A stretch of 32,726 nt of DNA from Pseudomonadota bacterium (GCA_020027645.1 JAHKKM010000016.1:1-32726); one strand, 5' to 3'. Numbered from the stretch's first letter, positions 16,305-24,270 are shown. Translations and numbers: made by a program. Notes: generated from the letters alone by a model not told the origin.

Positions 16305-17783
16305 ATGAACAAGCAAACTTTTACTTCAGCCGCATTGCTGTTACCGGCAGTTCTGTTGATGTCGTCAATCGCAACCGCGACGATACCCGGAATCGGTCGT
16401 GTAGCAGGGGACACTTCCTGCAGTGCCTCGACCTGCGCCTTCAGTCTGACCGCGCGAGCAGGTCACATACAGCTGGGTGATGGTACAGCCTTGCTCGCCT
16501 GGGGTTACGGCCAGACTGGATCCGCCAGTATGCAGTATCCCGGCCCGACACTCATCGTCAACCAGGGGGATATTGTCGAGGTAACGCTGGCCAACAGTCT
16601 CACGGTGCCGGTCTCGATGGTGTTTCCCGGCCAGGCCGGCGTAACGGTTGTTTCCGGCGGCGATAGTGACGGCCTGCTTACACGGGAAGTGACGACCACG
16701 CCGGTGACTTACCGTTTCACTGCCAGCCAGCCAGGAACGTACCTGTATCAAAGTGGCACGTCCCCGGAAGTCGAAATCGAGATGGGTCTGCTCGGGGCGC
16801 TCATTGTGCGGCCGCTTGGCTACGCGGAAGGAACACCCGCAGCGCATTCGAACCGACGCGCATACGCGGGCACGGGTACGGCGTACGACCGTGAGAACCT
16901 GTTCCTGCTGACGGAAATTGATCGTACCGCCCATGACAGGCTCGAGACTTTGCTGGTTGGCGGCGGAACATTGTCGCTTGCAGAAATAATTGCCGAACTG
17001 GACCCAGCCAGCTATTCAGCGACCCTGTGGTTTATCAACGGCCGCAACGGGCCGGATACCATGCATCCGCACGGCAGCACCTGGCTGCCATTGCAGCCCT
17101 ACGGAGCATTGGCGCAGATTCACCCAGGCGAGCGCGCTCTGATGCGCATCGTCGGCGGCGGCATGGATTTGCATCCTTTTCACCACCACGGTAACAACGC
17201 CTGGCTAATTGCACGTGATGGCCGCGTGCTGCAGAGCGGTCCACCGCCGGCAAGTGAAGTTGCCTATCCTGATTTCCAGCCGCCCACCGGGCTGAGCCCG
17301 ATACCGGAGCTGGCCTCGCTCGGTGCCAGTCTGCCCGACCAGGCAGTCTCGAATTTCACGATACAAATCGTACCGGGCAGCACCTATGACGCAATCTGGA
17401 CCTGGACGGGCATTGGCCTCAAATGGGACATCTACGGCGATCGCGCCGATCACATGGCAGGCCCGGGGTGCACAGACGCCACGCGCGAGGTCAACGAGGA
17501 TCCGAACAGCCATTGCGTCGACATGCCGGTAGTTTTGCCGGAGCAGCAGGCGATGGCCTTTGGCGGCATGTGGAGCGGCAGTCCGTTTCTGGGCACGGTC
17601 GATCCCTTGCCACCGCTGCAGGGCGGTCTGAATCCGTACGGTGGTTTCTCGTTCATGTGGCACTCGCATACGGAACGCGAGCTTACCAATGACGATATTT
17701 TTCCGGGCGGCATGATGACAATGATGATCGTCGAGGCGACCCCGGAGAACGGTGGCTGCATCGACGAGGAGTGCGCGCCATGA
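16305..17783 (+). CDS. P2: multicopper oxidase subunit carrying the second half of the trinuclear site
   Basis: This 492-residue secreted protein has a signal peptide (SAALLLPAVLLMSSIATA) and GGAGG before the ATG. It holds two cupredoxin domains. In the first, the copper positions are replaced: VSMVFPG stands where P1 has HTVHFHG, and YQSGTSPEVEIEMGL stands where P1 has YHCHVEAAEHMQMGM (Q149, S150, G151 for H, C, H). The second keeps the canonical histidines: HPFHHHG (H290, H293, H295) and WHSHTEREL (H453, H455), but S454 replaces the type-1 cysteine. Alone it cannot form a trinuclear centre or type-1 site, so it probably pairs with P1. It is annotated by similarity as multicopper oxidase; its substrate is unknown. 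It follows P1 by 19 bases and overlaps the P3 region. Confidence 0.88.
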   Translation: MNKQTFTSAALLLPAVLLMSSIATATIPGIGRVAGDTSCSASTCAFSLTARAGHIQLGDGTALLAWGYGQTGSASMQYPGPTLIVNQGDIVEVTLANSLTVPVSMVFPGQAGVTVVSGGDSDGLLTREVTTTPVTYRFTASQPGTYLYQSGTSPEVEIEMGLLGALIVRPLGYAEGTPAAHSNRRAYAGTGTAYDRENLFLLTEIDRTAHDRLETLLVGGGTLSLAEIIAELDPASYSATLWFINGRNGPDTMHPHGSTWLPLQPYGALAQIHPGERALMRIVGGGMDLHPFHHHGNNAWLIARDGRVLQSGPPPASEVAYPDFQPPTGLSPIPELASLGASLPDQAVSNFTIQIVPGSTYDAIWTWTGIGLKWDIYGDRADHMAGPGCTDATREVNEDPNSHCVDMPVVLPEQQAMAFGGMWSGSPFLGTVDPLPPLQGGLNPYGGFSFMWHSHTERELTNDDIFPGGMMTMMIVEATPENGGCIDEECAP

Positions 17784-17818
17784 GCACGTCCGCGATACGA
17801 GGACATGAGGACATGAGA

Positions 17819-20008
17819 ATGAACAAGAGTATCCGTTTTCTTGCCAGCAGCCTCGCACTGACCTTGCCTCTGGCTTTCGTGGCGCTGCCGGTTCAGGCAC
17901 GCGATGTCTATCTGCGTGCTGAAGCCTTCACAGTAACGCTTCCCGATCCGGTACCTGGCAACGCGCTCGCCACGCGAGACGTTTCAATGTGGGGCTATCG
18001 CAATTGCGGCACGGTGTCATTTGCCGGATGTGATGGTGCCACGCCACCGCCGGTGACCTCGCCCGGCCCGACAATCGTAATGCCCGATGGTGACAGCTCG
18101 CTGACCATACACGTGCAAAACCGCCTGCCCGGTGATCCGGCCAGCGACGTGCTCCTGAACGCGACCTCGGTGTTCATTGCGGCTTTGCCCAAGGCTGCGT
18201 CGAATCCGCTGTCACCGGTGCGTTTTCCATCCGGTAGCCAGTTCGAGGGACGTATCCGGTCGTTTGACACCGAGGTTGCGGCCAATGCAGAGCGCGCTTA
18301 TACGTGGAATATTCCGGCAGGAACGTACCTCTACCAGAGCGGCACGCAAGCGCAGGTGCAGGTGCAAATGGGCCTGTTCGGCACAGTTGTAAAAAACCAG
18401 AGTACTGCCGGATCCGTAGCATATACCGGTCACAGTTTTGACCAGGACAAAGTGGTCGTTTTCAGCGAAATCGATCCGAATCTGCACGATGCCGTAGACC
18501 CGGTTCCGCCGGCAGCGGCTCCGACCTACGGAACCACCGGACCGACCAGCACAGAAGCGTATGCACCTCGCTATTTCCTGATCAATGGCGCGCCGCACAC
18601 ACAGTCATCGGCGCCATTGCTGTCGGCAGCCGCGGGTGACCGCATACTGCTGCGACTGGTGAATGCCGGAATCGAAAATCACGCACCCCAGTTAATGGGA
18701 AGCTACTTCGACATAGTTGCAGAAGACGGCAATGTCGCTGCTCGAACGCGCTCCCAGTACACGACCCTGCTGCCGGCAGCAAAGACTATGGATGTGCTGT
18801 TTACGCCGAGCGCCGAGGGCAGCTACGCATTGTTCGATCGACGTCTGCGCCTGGTCAACAGCGGGCAACCCGATGGCGGCATGCTGGCCCTGATCGACGT
18901 CGGTGGTGGCGGCCCTGCAGACCTGTTGCCGACGGCAAATCCGGATTCGAATTCCGCAGTCGAAGGTGGCGCCGCTGTTAGTGGCAACGTACTGGCCAAC
19001 GACAATGCGGGCAATGCTCCTGCGACCGTTACCGGCGCAAGCCAGGGCGCAACTGCCATCACGCTGGGCAGCGTTTTTGCAACAAATGGCGGCGCTACGC
19101 TGCTACTGAACGCGAACGGCGCTTACAGCTATACGCCTCCGGCTGCCGGCTCATTGTCCGCTCAGCTGGTGGAAAATTTCGACTACGCTATGGCTGATTC
19201 GGACGGAGATCCGAGTTCTTCAACCCTCAACATAACTGTCGATCAGATGGCGGTTCCCGATACCTTGTACTTCTCGACGCTCGGTAACACCGCTGTTCCG
19301 GGTGTGTCCGGCCCTTACGATGATGCTGACATTTATTTCTGGAATGGATCGGCATTCAGCCGCTACTTTGACGCCTCGGTGGCGGGCTTGGCCGGCAACG
19401 CCAACGTCGACTCATTGCACGTGGTGGACGCCGACACTTTCTATGTGTCGTTCAATCGCAATGCCGGTACCAATGTGCCCGGACTGGGCTCAGTTGACGA
19501 TTCCGATGTGGTTCGATACGACGCGGGTACCTGGAGTCTGTATTTCGATGGATCCGACGTCGGCCTGACGGTCGACGACGAGGATGTTGACGCATTTGAC
19601 ATCCTGGCGGATGGCAGCGTCGTGGTTTCGACCTGGCGTGGTGTCACCGTGCCCGGTGTGGCAGCAGAAAATAACGAAGACCTGCTGCGCTGCGTTGGCA
19701 CTTTCGGCGCTGCAACGAGCTGCACGTGGAACCTGTATTTCGACGGCCTGGATGTCGGATTGGGCGGCGGCAGTAACGACGAGAATGTTGTTGGGGCAAC
19801 GGTGGCGAGCGGCAATATCTATCTCACCACATTCGGCAATTTCGACACCGGCACCGGCATTGCCGGCCAGGGTGCGGACGTGTTCGCCTGCAACGCAGCA
19901 ACTACCGGGCCAAGCACGGCCTGCGCAAGCTATAGCATGTACTTTGACGGCAGTGTGAACGGCATCACCGATAGTCTGGATGCCATAGAGGTTCCCGCCG
20001 CGCCGTAG
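17819..20008 (+). CDS. P3: ligand-free multicopper-oxidase-like protein with VCBS-like domain and four C-terminal repeats
   Basis: This secreted protein of about 729 residues has signal peptide MNKSIRFLASSLALTLPLAF (cleavage near VQA/RDV). Two cupredoxin domains (about 30-350) match P1 and P2 in framework but lack all copper ligands: GTYLYQSGTQAQVQVQMGLFG (Q173, S174, G175) in the first, and NHAPQLMG plus RRLRLVNSGQPDGGML in the second. A cadherin/VCBS-like domain follows (about 360-470, NVLANDN...NGAYSYTP), then four repeats of about 60 residues. I chose ATG 19 codons beyond the overlapping ATG at 17780 because TGAGGA precedes it and the signal peptide begins there. Starts at 17771 (GTG), 17780 (ATGA overlap with P2) and 17813 are possible. 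It is probably a structural or docking subunit of the P1-P2 oxidase. Confidence 0.82.
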   Translation: MNKSIRFLASSLALTLPLAFVALPVQARDVYLRAEAFTVTLPDPVPGNALATRDVSMWGYRNCGTVSFAGCDGATPPPVTSPGPTIVMPDGDSSLTIHVQNRLPGDPASDVLLNATSVFIAALPKAASNPLSPVRFPSGSQFEGRIRSFDTEVAANAERAYTWNIPAGTYLYQSGTQAQVQVQMGLFGTVVKNQSTAGSVAYTGHSFDQDKVVVFSEIDPNLHDAVDPVPPAAAPTYGTTGPTSTEAYAPRYFLINGAPHTQSSAPLLSAAAGDRILLRLVNAGIENHAPQLMGSYFDIVAEDGNVAARTRSQYTTLLPAAKTMDVLFTPSAEGSYALFDRRLRLVNSGQPDGGMLALIDVGGGGPADLLPTANPDSNSAVEGGAAVSGNVLANDNAGNAPATVTGASQGATAITLGSVFATNGGATLLLNANGAYSYTPPAAGSLSAQLVENFDYAMADSDGDPSSSTLNITVDQMAVPDTLYFSTLGNTAVPGVSGPYDDADIYFWNGSAFSRYFDASVAGLAGNANVDSLHVVDADTFYVSFNRNAGTNVPGLGSVDDSDVVRYDAGTWSLYFDGSDVGLTVDDEDVDAFDILADGSVVVSTWRGVTVPGVAAENNEDLLRCVGTFGAATSCTWNLYFDGLDVGLGGGSNDENVVGATVASGNIYLTTFGNFDTGTGIAGQGADVFACNAATTGPSTACASYSMYFDGSVNGITDSLDAIEVPAAP
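19252..20005 (+). repeat. Four tandem repeats of about 60 residues at the end of P3
   Basis: Each unit follows the pattern LYFST-GN--VPGV----DADI---(W/D)-GTW--YFDGSDVGL----EDVDA. The clearest landmarks are YFDASVAGL, YFDGSDVGL, YFDGLDVGL and YFDGSVNGI, spaced 60-70 residues apart. The acidic residues after each landmark (DDEDVDA, NDENVV, DSLDAI) suggest calcium binding. The spacing suggests blades of a beta-propeller or solenoid, but four units alone would not close a usual propeller. The repeats are divergent at DNA level, so they are not recent duplications. Confidence 0.7.
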
Positions 20009-20020
20009 GTGAATAGTCGT

Positions 20021-20067
20021 GACCGGGTGTCCGCGTTGCAGGTTCGCCTGAACGTTGATGCCCGGTC
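20021..20067 (+). other. Structured RNA element between P3 and the lipoprotein gene
   Basis: Outer arms GACCGGG (20021-20027) and CCCGGTC (20061-20067) enclose a symmetric 6-by-6 internal loop and an inner hairpin. The inner hairpin has CGTT (20034-20037) paired with AACG (20051-20054), and CAGG (20039-20042) paired with CCTG (20047-20050), capped by TTCG. G20038 is a single-base bulge. No T-run follows, so it is not a plain intrinsic terminator. It lies 13 bases after the P3 stop codon, where it could stabilise the oxidase mRNA, lower read-through, or be a protein-binding site. Confidence 0.5.
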
Positions 20068-20098
20068 CGGATGATGAACAGAATCGAGGTAGTTTGCT

Positions 20099-20650
20099 AT
20101 GAAAGGAAGATATCGCCAGGGATTTGGCCCGCACCGAACCGGCAACAGGCGCGTGAATATCGGGAGAGGACAATTGATCGCAAAGGAACTGCCGCGACCC
20201 GGCTGGACCGTGGATCGGGCACGCTCTTTGATCATCCCACGGAATGCAGCGCCGGCCATCACCGCATTGATTCTGGTTGTCGTGGCAGTTTGGCTCGCCG
20301 GTTGCGCAGGCCTCGACCATGTTGCGTCTGCCAAGCCTATTGCGATTGAATCCGTTCGACTGACCGCCGCAGGTCACTTCGTGGACCTGCGCTACCGTGT
20401 GCTTGATCCGGCAGGCGCAAATGAGGCGCTCGGGCCCGGGGTCAAGCCGTTTCTGATTGACGATGCCTCGGGACAGGTCATGGCTGTACCGATGACCGCG
20501 AAGCTTGGCTCGTTGCGCCAAACGCAGGCCGATCAACGGCCGAATCGTACTTATTTTGTGTTGTTTGCGAACACTGCCGGTGTGAGCGCCGGTAGCCGTG
20601 TCACTGCCGATCTGGGGGGCATGAGATTCACTGACCTGATTGTGCAATAG
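20099..20650 (+). CDS. Small lipoprotein of unknown function
   Basis: The open frame gives 183 residues. A hydrophobic stretch (PAITALILVVVAVWLAGC) ends in a lipobox LAGC, so the mature part is lipid-anchored and about 115 residues long. It begins IESVRLTAAGHFVDLRYRVLDP and contains VKPFLIDDASGQVMAVPMTAKLG, YFVLFANTAG and a final beta-rich part. I do not recognise a named family; the composition suggests a small beta-sandwich. About 65 residues precede the lipobox if ATG 20099 (with GAGGT ahead) is used. That is long for a lipoprotein signal, so TTG 20174, which follows GGAGAGG, may be the true start. It sits between the oxidase genes and the protease and may be an accessory of the exported complex. 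Confidence 0.7.
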   Translation: MKGRYRQGFGPHRTGNRRVNIGRGQLIAKELPRPGWTVDRARSLIIPRNAAPAITALILVVVAVWLAGCAGLDHVASAKPIAIESVRLTAAGHFVDLRYRVLDPAGANEALGPGVKPFLIDDASGQVMAVPMTAKLGSLRQTQADQRPNRTYFVLFANTAGVSAGSRVTADLGGMRFTDLIVQ

Positions 20651-20689
20651 AAAAGTCACTCTGGATCGACGGGTGATGACAAGGGACCA

Positions 20690-22423
20690 ATGACGCTGCT
20701 GAATAGTCTGGGAATGGCCGCAGTGGCGGCACTCTTGTCGGCGGCAACAACGGCTGCCGAGCTTTCGTTCGACTTGCAGAAAGAGCTGGAATCGGCACCT
20801 CCTGGCAAATCCGTAGCTGTCATTATTTTGTACCAGAGCGAAGCCGATCCAGCGCTGCTTCGCAGAACGCTCAGGCATCAGAAGCGCGCAATTCGCCGGG
20901 ATGTCGTTCCAAGAACACTAAAACAGCAGGCGTATGCGGTCGGAAATCGCATTGCTAACGTAATCGCCGCTGCGGGCGGCGATAACACCAGGATACTGTG
21001 GATCACCAGTGCCGTTGCAGCGAATGTTCCGGCGGACGTAATCGATCAATTGCGGCAGGATCCGGATATCCTGGGTATCAGGCTGGACCAGGTTCTGGAA
21101 TCGCCGTTTCCGATGGCCGGGTATGCTGCTTTCCCGGAGTGGAACATTGCAGTAGTGGCGGCGCCAGAACTATGGCGGCTTGGCTATCTCGGTGGGAGTG
21201 TTGTCGTGGCAACCATGGACACGGGTGTCGACGGCCAGCATCCGGACCTGGCAGCCGGATTCCGTGGCGGTAACAACAGCTGGTTTGACCCGTATGGCCA
21301 ACACGCGACTCCCTACGACCGAACCGGGCACGGTACCCAGGTCATGGGCATTATCGCTGGCGGCGAACTGGGCGGCTCGGCAATCGGCGTTGCGCCGCAA
21401 GCCAAATGGATCGCAGCAAAAATCTTCAATGACGCAGGCACTGCAACCGAGAGCGCCATACATGCATCGTACCAATGGCTCCTCGATCCGGACGGTGACC
21501 CGCAAACAGACGACGCACCCGATGTCGTGAACAACTCCTGGAGTTTTGCGAGTGCTGGTGTTTGCGACACGACATTCCAGGCTGATATCGACGCGCTCAA
21601 GGCGGCCGACATTGCCATGGTGTTCTCGGCGGGAAATTTTGGCCCTGCCGCCGGTTCCGGCGTAAGCCCGGCGAACAATCCCGGGGCAATGAGCGTCGGT
21701 GCTCTGGACTCAGAGGGGTTGGTCGCATCGTTCAGCAGTCGAGGGCCGTCGACCTGTGATGATTCCCTGCTGCCCGATCTCGTCGCACCGGGCGACGGCG
21801 TGCAGACTACCGACCTCTCATTTGGCGGCAACCCGTATTACGTCACTGTTTCTGGAACCTCGTTTGCGGCCCCGCACGTTGCCGGGGTTCTTGCCTTGCT
21901 GCGTGACGCCGCACCGCCGGCCGGGGTCGACGAACTCGAGTCTGCAATCATCGGATCTGCTATTGACGCTGCAACTCCGGGGCCGGATCAGGAAACAGGT
22001 TACGGACTGGTCAACGCAGTCGCAGCACTGGAGGTTCTCGCTTATCCCATTGACCTTGATGGGGATGGCTACGGACCGGCACTTGACTGTGACGACACGG
22101 ATGCCAGCGTATACCCGGGTGCGGCAGAGCGCAGTCGGGACGGCATCGATCAGGACTGTAACGGTTTCGATTTGACAATAAAGGTGCACCAGGCCGTCTA
22201 CGGCCATGACGGCACATCATTGCTGCTGCGGGCCAGTTCGCGTTATGGCGCACAAGCTGCGCTCGAAGTCGTTGGCGTCGGGCCGCTCGAATACCGCACG
22301 CATCGCAAGGATTGGTACATTAATGGCGGCAGCGCCGATGGCTATGAACATCCCAGCGTCATCGTCAGGGGTACGGAAGGCGAAGTGAGCGTCGTTCCCA
22401 GAAAACCGACCCCTCGACGGTAA
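20690..22423 (+). CDS. Secreted subtilisin-like (S8) serine protease with MopE-type metal-binding motif
   Basis: This 577-residue protein has a signal peptide (SLGMAAVAALLSAATTAA) and an I9-like propeptide (about 25-150). The S8 catalytic domain carries D177 (TMDTGVDGQHPDL), H214 (GHGTQVMGII), the oxyanion N316 (SAGNFGP) and S391 (GTSFAAPHVAGVLALL). All catalytic residues are present, so it should be active. After the catalytic domain, residues about 452-492 form a MopE-type metal-binding motif: DLDGDGYGPALDCDDTDA, then YPGAAE and DGIDQDCNG. It is known from the copper-binding protein MopE of Methylococcus and from many extracellular proteins, and in most it probably binds calcium. The last 85 residues look like a beta-rich tail. 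AAGGGA precedes the ATG. It may mature the large exported oxidase proteins; this is inferred from position. Confidence 0.92.
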   Translation: MTLLNSLGMAAVAALLSAATTAAELSFDLQKELESAPPGKSVAVIILYQSEADPALLRRTLRHQKRAIRRDVVPRTLKQQAYAVGNRIANVIAAAGGDNTRILWITSAVAANVPADVIDQLRQDPDILGIRLDQVLESPFPMAGYAAFPEWNIAVVAAPELWRLGYLGGSVVVATMDTGVDGQHPDLAAGFRGGNNSWFDPYGQHATPYDRTGHGTQVMGIIAGGELGGSAIGVAPQAKWIAAKIFNDAGTATESAIHASYQWLLDPDGDPQTDDAPDVVNNSWSFASAGVCDTTFQADIDALKAADIAMVFSAGNFGPAAGSGVSPANNPGAMSVGALDSEGLVASFSSRGPSTCDDSLLPDLVAPGDGVQTTDLSFGGNPYYVTVSGTSFAAPHVAGVLALLRDAAPPAGVDELESAIIGSAIDAATPGPDQETGYGLVNAVAALEVLAYPIDLDGDGYGPALDCDDTDASVYPGAAERSRDGIDQDCNGFDLTIKVHQAVYGHDGTSLLLRASSRYGAQAALEVVGVGPLEYRTHRKDWYINGGSADGYEHPSVIVRGTEGEVSVVPRKPTPRR

Positions 22424-22440
22424 TAGCGCGGAGGCATAAA

Positions 22441-24270
22441 GTGCTGGATATCGTGAACAAGAATAATAATGAATCAATGTCATCGCGTGCCGCGATAGGT
22501 GTTGACGGTTCGGTCGAACTTTCATTGCCATTGGCGAAAGCCGTTCGCGATATCACGAAAATGATGGTCAATCATGCAAGCTGTGACGACATTGCACTGG
22601 CGACGGTTCAGTGCACGGCAAACATGCTGCCCGGTTGTAATGCGGTATTCATCGCGGTCAGCAACGACCTTGCGGAAGCAACCGTTCTTGCGACAGCCAA
22701 TGCCCCGTTTGCTGTTCAGGGTGACGCAGTAGCGATATCGGCGGACTCGATTTTGACGCGAGCGCTGTTGAAGCCGCAGCGAAGTCATCGCGGGACCGCA
22801 GACGACGTGGATCAGTTGTTCCCCAACCGAAAGATCTACCCGGTTGAGGAAGACGACGTTATCATGTGCAAGGCCATTCTGCGTGATCGCGCCGAACCAC
22901 TGGTCCTCTCGATAATCACCCAAGCAATCAATGTTACTGTAGCGGACAGCATTCTCACGACATTGGGCGATCTCTTGCTCGCGCTGTGCACGGGTTACGA
23001 CGCGACTTTATCCAATGAACAAAGCCAGGTTGCAATATTCCGGGCCAAACGCGAGTGGGAGCAGACGGTCGACACATTGAATGATCTCGTGTGTCTCACA
23101 CGCGAGGATGGCAGGATTCTCAGGGCAAACCGCACGACAGAACGCTGGCATTTGAGCTCGGTCAAAGCGGTCCGCGGAATCCACATACACGACTTGTTGC
23201 ATCCGGGATGCAAGCACTCCAATTGCGCTCTGGCTGATGCCGTTTCGCCGACGGCTGATAACGGTGAAAGAAGATTCACTCATGCGACGATCGTGTCCGA
23301 TGAAAGGCTGAACCGCGTCCTCAGCGTGCGCTCAAAGTTCATCCCCAGAAACACAGACGGCGAAAGCGCTGCTAATGATGCATCCGTTGTAATTGTTCTT
23401 TCGGACGTAACCGCGTTGCACCGAGCAAGGGATGAACTCAAGAGCCTCAACGAGGAACTGGAAGGCCGTGTCCGCGACCGCACTCTGGCGCTCGAAATGG
23501 TCAATCAGGACCTGACACTCGAGATCGAACGACGTTGTCGCGCTGAGTCGGAATTGCAGGCGTCGCGTGACGAACTGGAGCTGTTGTCGCAACAACTGAT
23601 CAATGCTCAGGAAGACGAACGGACCAGGCTATCACGCGAGTTGCATGATTCCATCGGCCAGTCGCTTGGCGCCGTCAAGTACACGCTCGAACGGATTTCA
23701 TCGGCCGGCGGCAAGCTGTCGGCCGAGGAATCCGGCGTGATCCTTGGCAACGCGATTCACGGCGTGACCGAGGCGATCAAGGATACGCGATCCATTGCCA
23801 TGCGCCTGAGGCCGCCGATCCTCGACGACATGGGAGCAGTTGCAGCTGTTCGCTGGCTGGTAACGCGATTCTCAGAAACCTATCCGAATCTTGAATTTCA
23901 TCTGGAACTGACCGTGGCCGTGGACGAGATCCCGCAGCCACTGGCCACGCCACTTTATCGCATCGTGCAGGAAGCTTTGAACAACGTCGTCAAGCATGCC
24001 TCGGCGACTTCGGCGCTGGTATCACTGCAGCGCGACGATCAGCATCTGGTCCTTGAAGTTGTCGATGATGGCATCGGCTTCGACGCTGAGATCGAAGACA
24101 CGGGAGCGTTCCGCAAGCTTGGTAATTTTGGTCGCCTGGGCATGCGCGAGCGCGCACTGAATTCGAATGGTATTTTGACAATTACATCGAGCCCTGGAGA
24201 TGGCACAAGGGTACAGGTCGAGTGGGAAATCGGCATTGAAACACTGCAAGAGAGGCAAACCGATGACTAA
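22441..24270 (+). CDS. NarX/NarQ-type histidine kinase with GAF-like and PAS domains
   Basis: This 609-residue protein has no clear membrane helix, so it is probably a cytoplasmic sensor. The order is: GAF-like domain (about 25-195), PAS domain (about 200-330), coiled coil (about 330-395), HisKA_3 dimerisation domain with the phospho-acceptor H402 in LSRELHDSIGQSLG, then HATPase (about 490-600) with N514 in EALNNVVKHA, VVDDGIGFD and GRLGMRERA. HisKA_3 kinases usually phosphorylate NarL-type regulators. The nearest one is the orphan regulator at 4762-5439. The PAS domain has a cysteine pair in HPGCKHSNC (H254, C257, C262) that could bind metal or sense redox. The start is GTG with GGAGG ahead; the gene overlaps gspG by 8 bases and opens the secretion operon. 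Confidence 0.92.
   Translation: MLDIVNKNNNESMSSRAAIGVDGSVELSLPLAKAVRDITKMMVNHASCDDIALATVQCTANMLPGCNAVFIAVSNDLAEATVLATANAPFAVQGDAVAISADSILTRALLKPQRSHRGTADDVDQLFPNRKIYPVEEDDVIMCKAILRDRAEPLVLSIITQAINVTVADSILTTLGDLLLALCTGYDATLSNEQSQVAIFRAKREWEQTVDTLNDLVCLTREDGRILRANRTTERWHLSSVKAVRGIHIHDLLHPGCKHSNCALADAVSPTADNGERRFTHATIVSDERLNRVLSVRSKFIPRNTDGESAANDASVVIVLSDVTALHRARDELKSLNEELEGRVRDRTLALEMVNQDLTLEIERRCRAESELQASRDELELLSQQLINAQEDERTRLSRELHDSIGQSLGAVKYTLERISSAGGKLSAEESGVILGNAIHGVTEAIKDTRSIAMRLRPPILDDMGAVAAVRWLVTRFSETYPNLEFHLELTVAVDEIPQPLATPLYRIVQEALNNVVKHASATSALVSLQRDDQHLVLEVVDDGIGFDAEIEDTGAFRKLGNFGRLGMRERALNSNGILTITSSPGDGTRVQVEWEIGIETLQERQTDD

Noticed and set aside
17035..17060. Extra HxH motif (MHPHGS) in P2 as a copper ligand pair
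   Set aside because: It lies in the loop after NGR, before the strand that carries the canonical HPFHHHG. The four expected HxH pairs are already accounted for, so it is probably not part of the trinuclear site.
19490..20878. Long - strand reading frame of 462 codons
   Set aside because: It spans P3, an intergenic gap and parts of two other + strand genes, so it cannot be real alongside them, and it has no signature.
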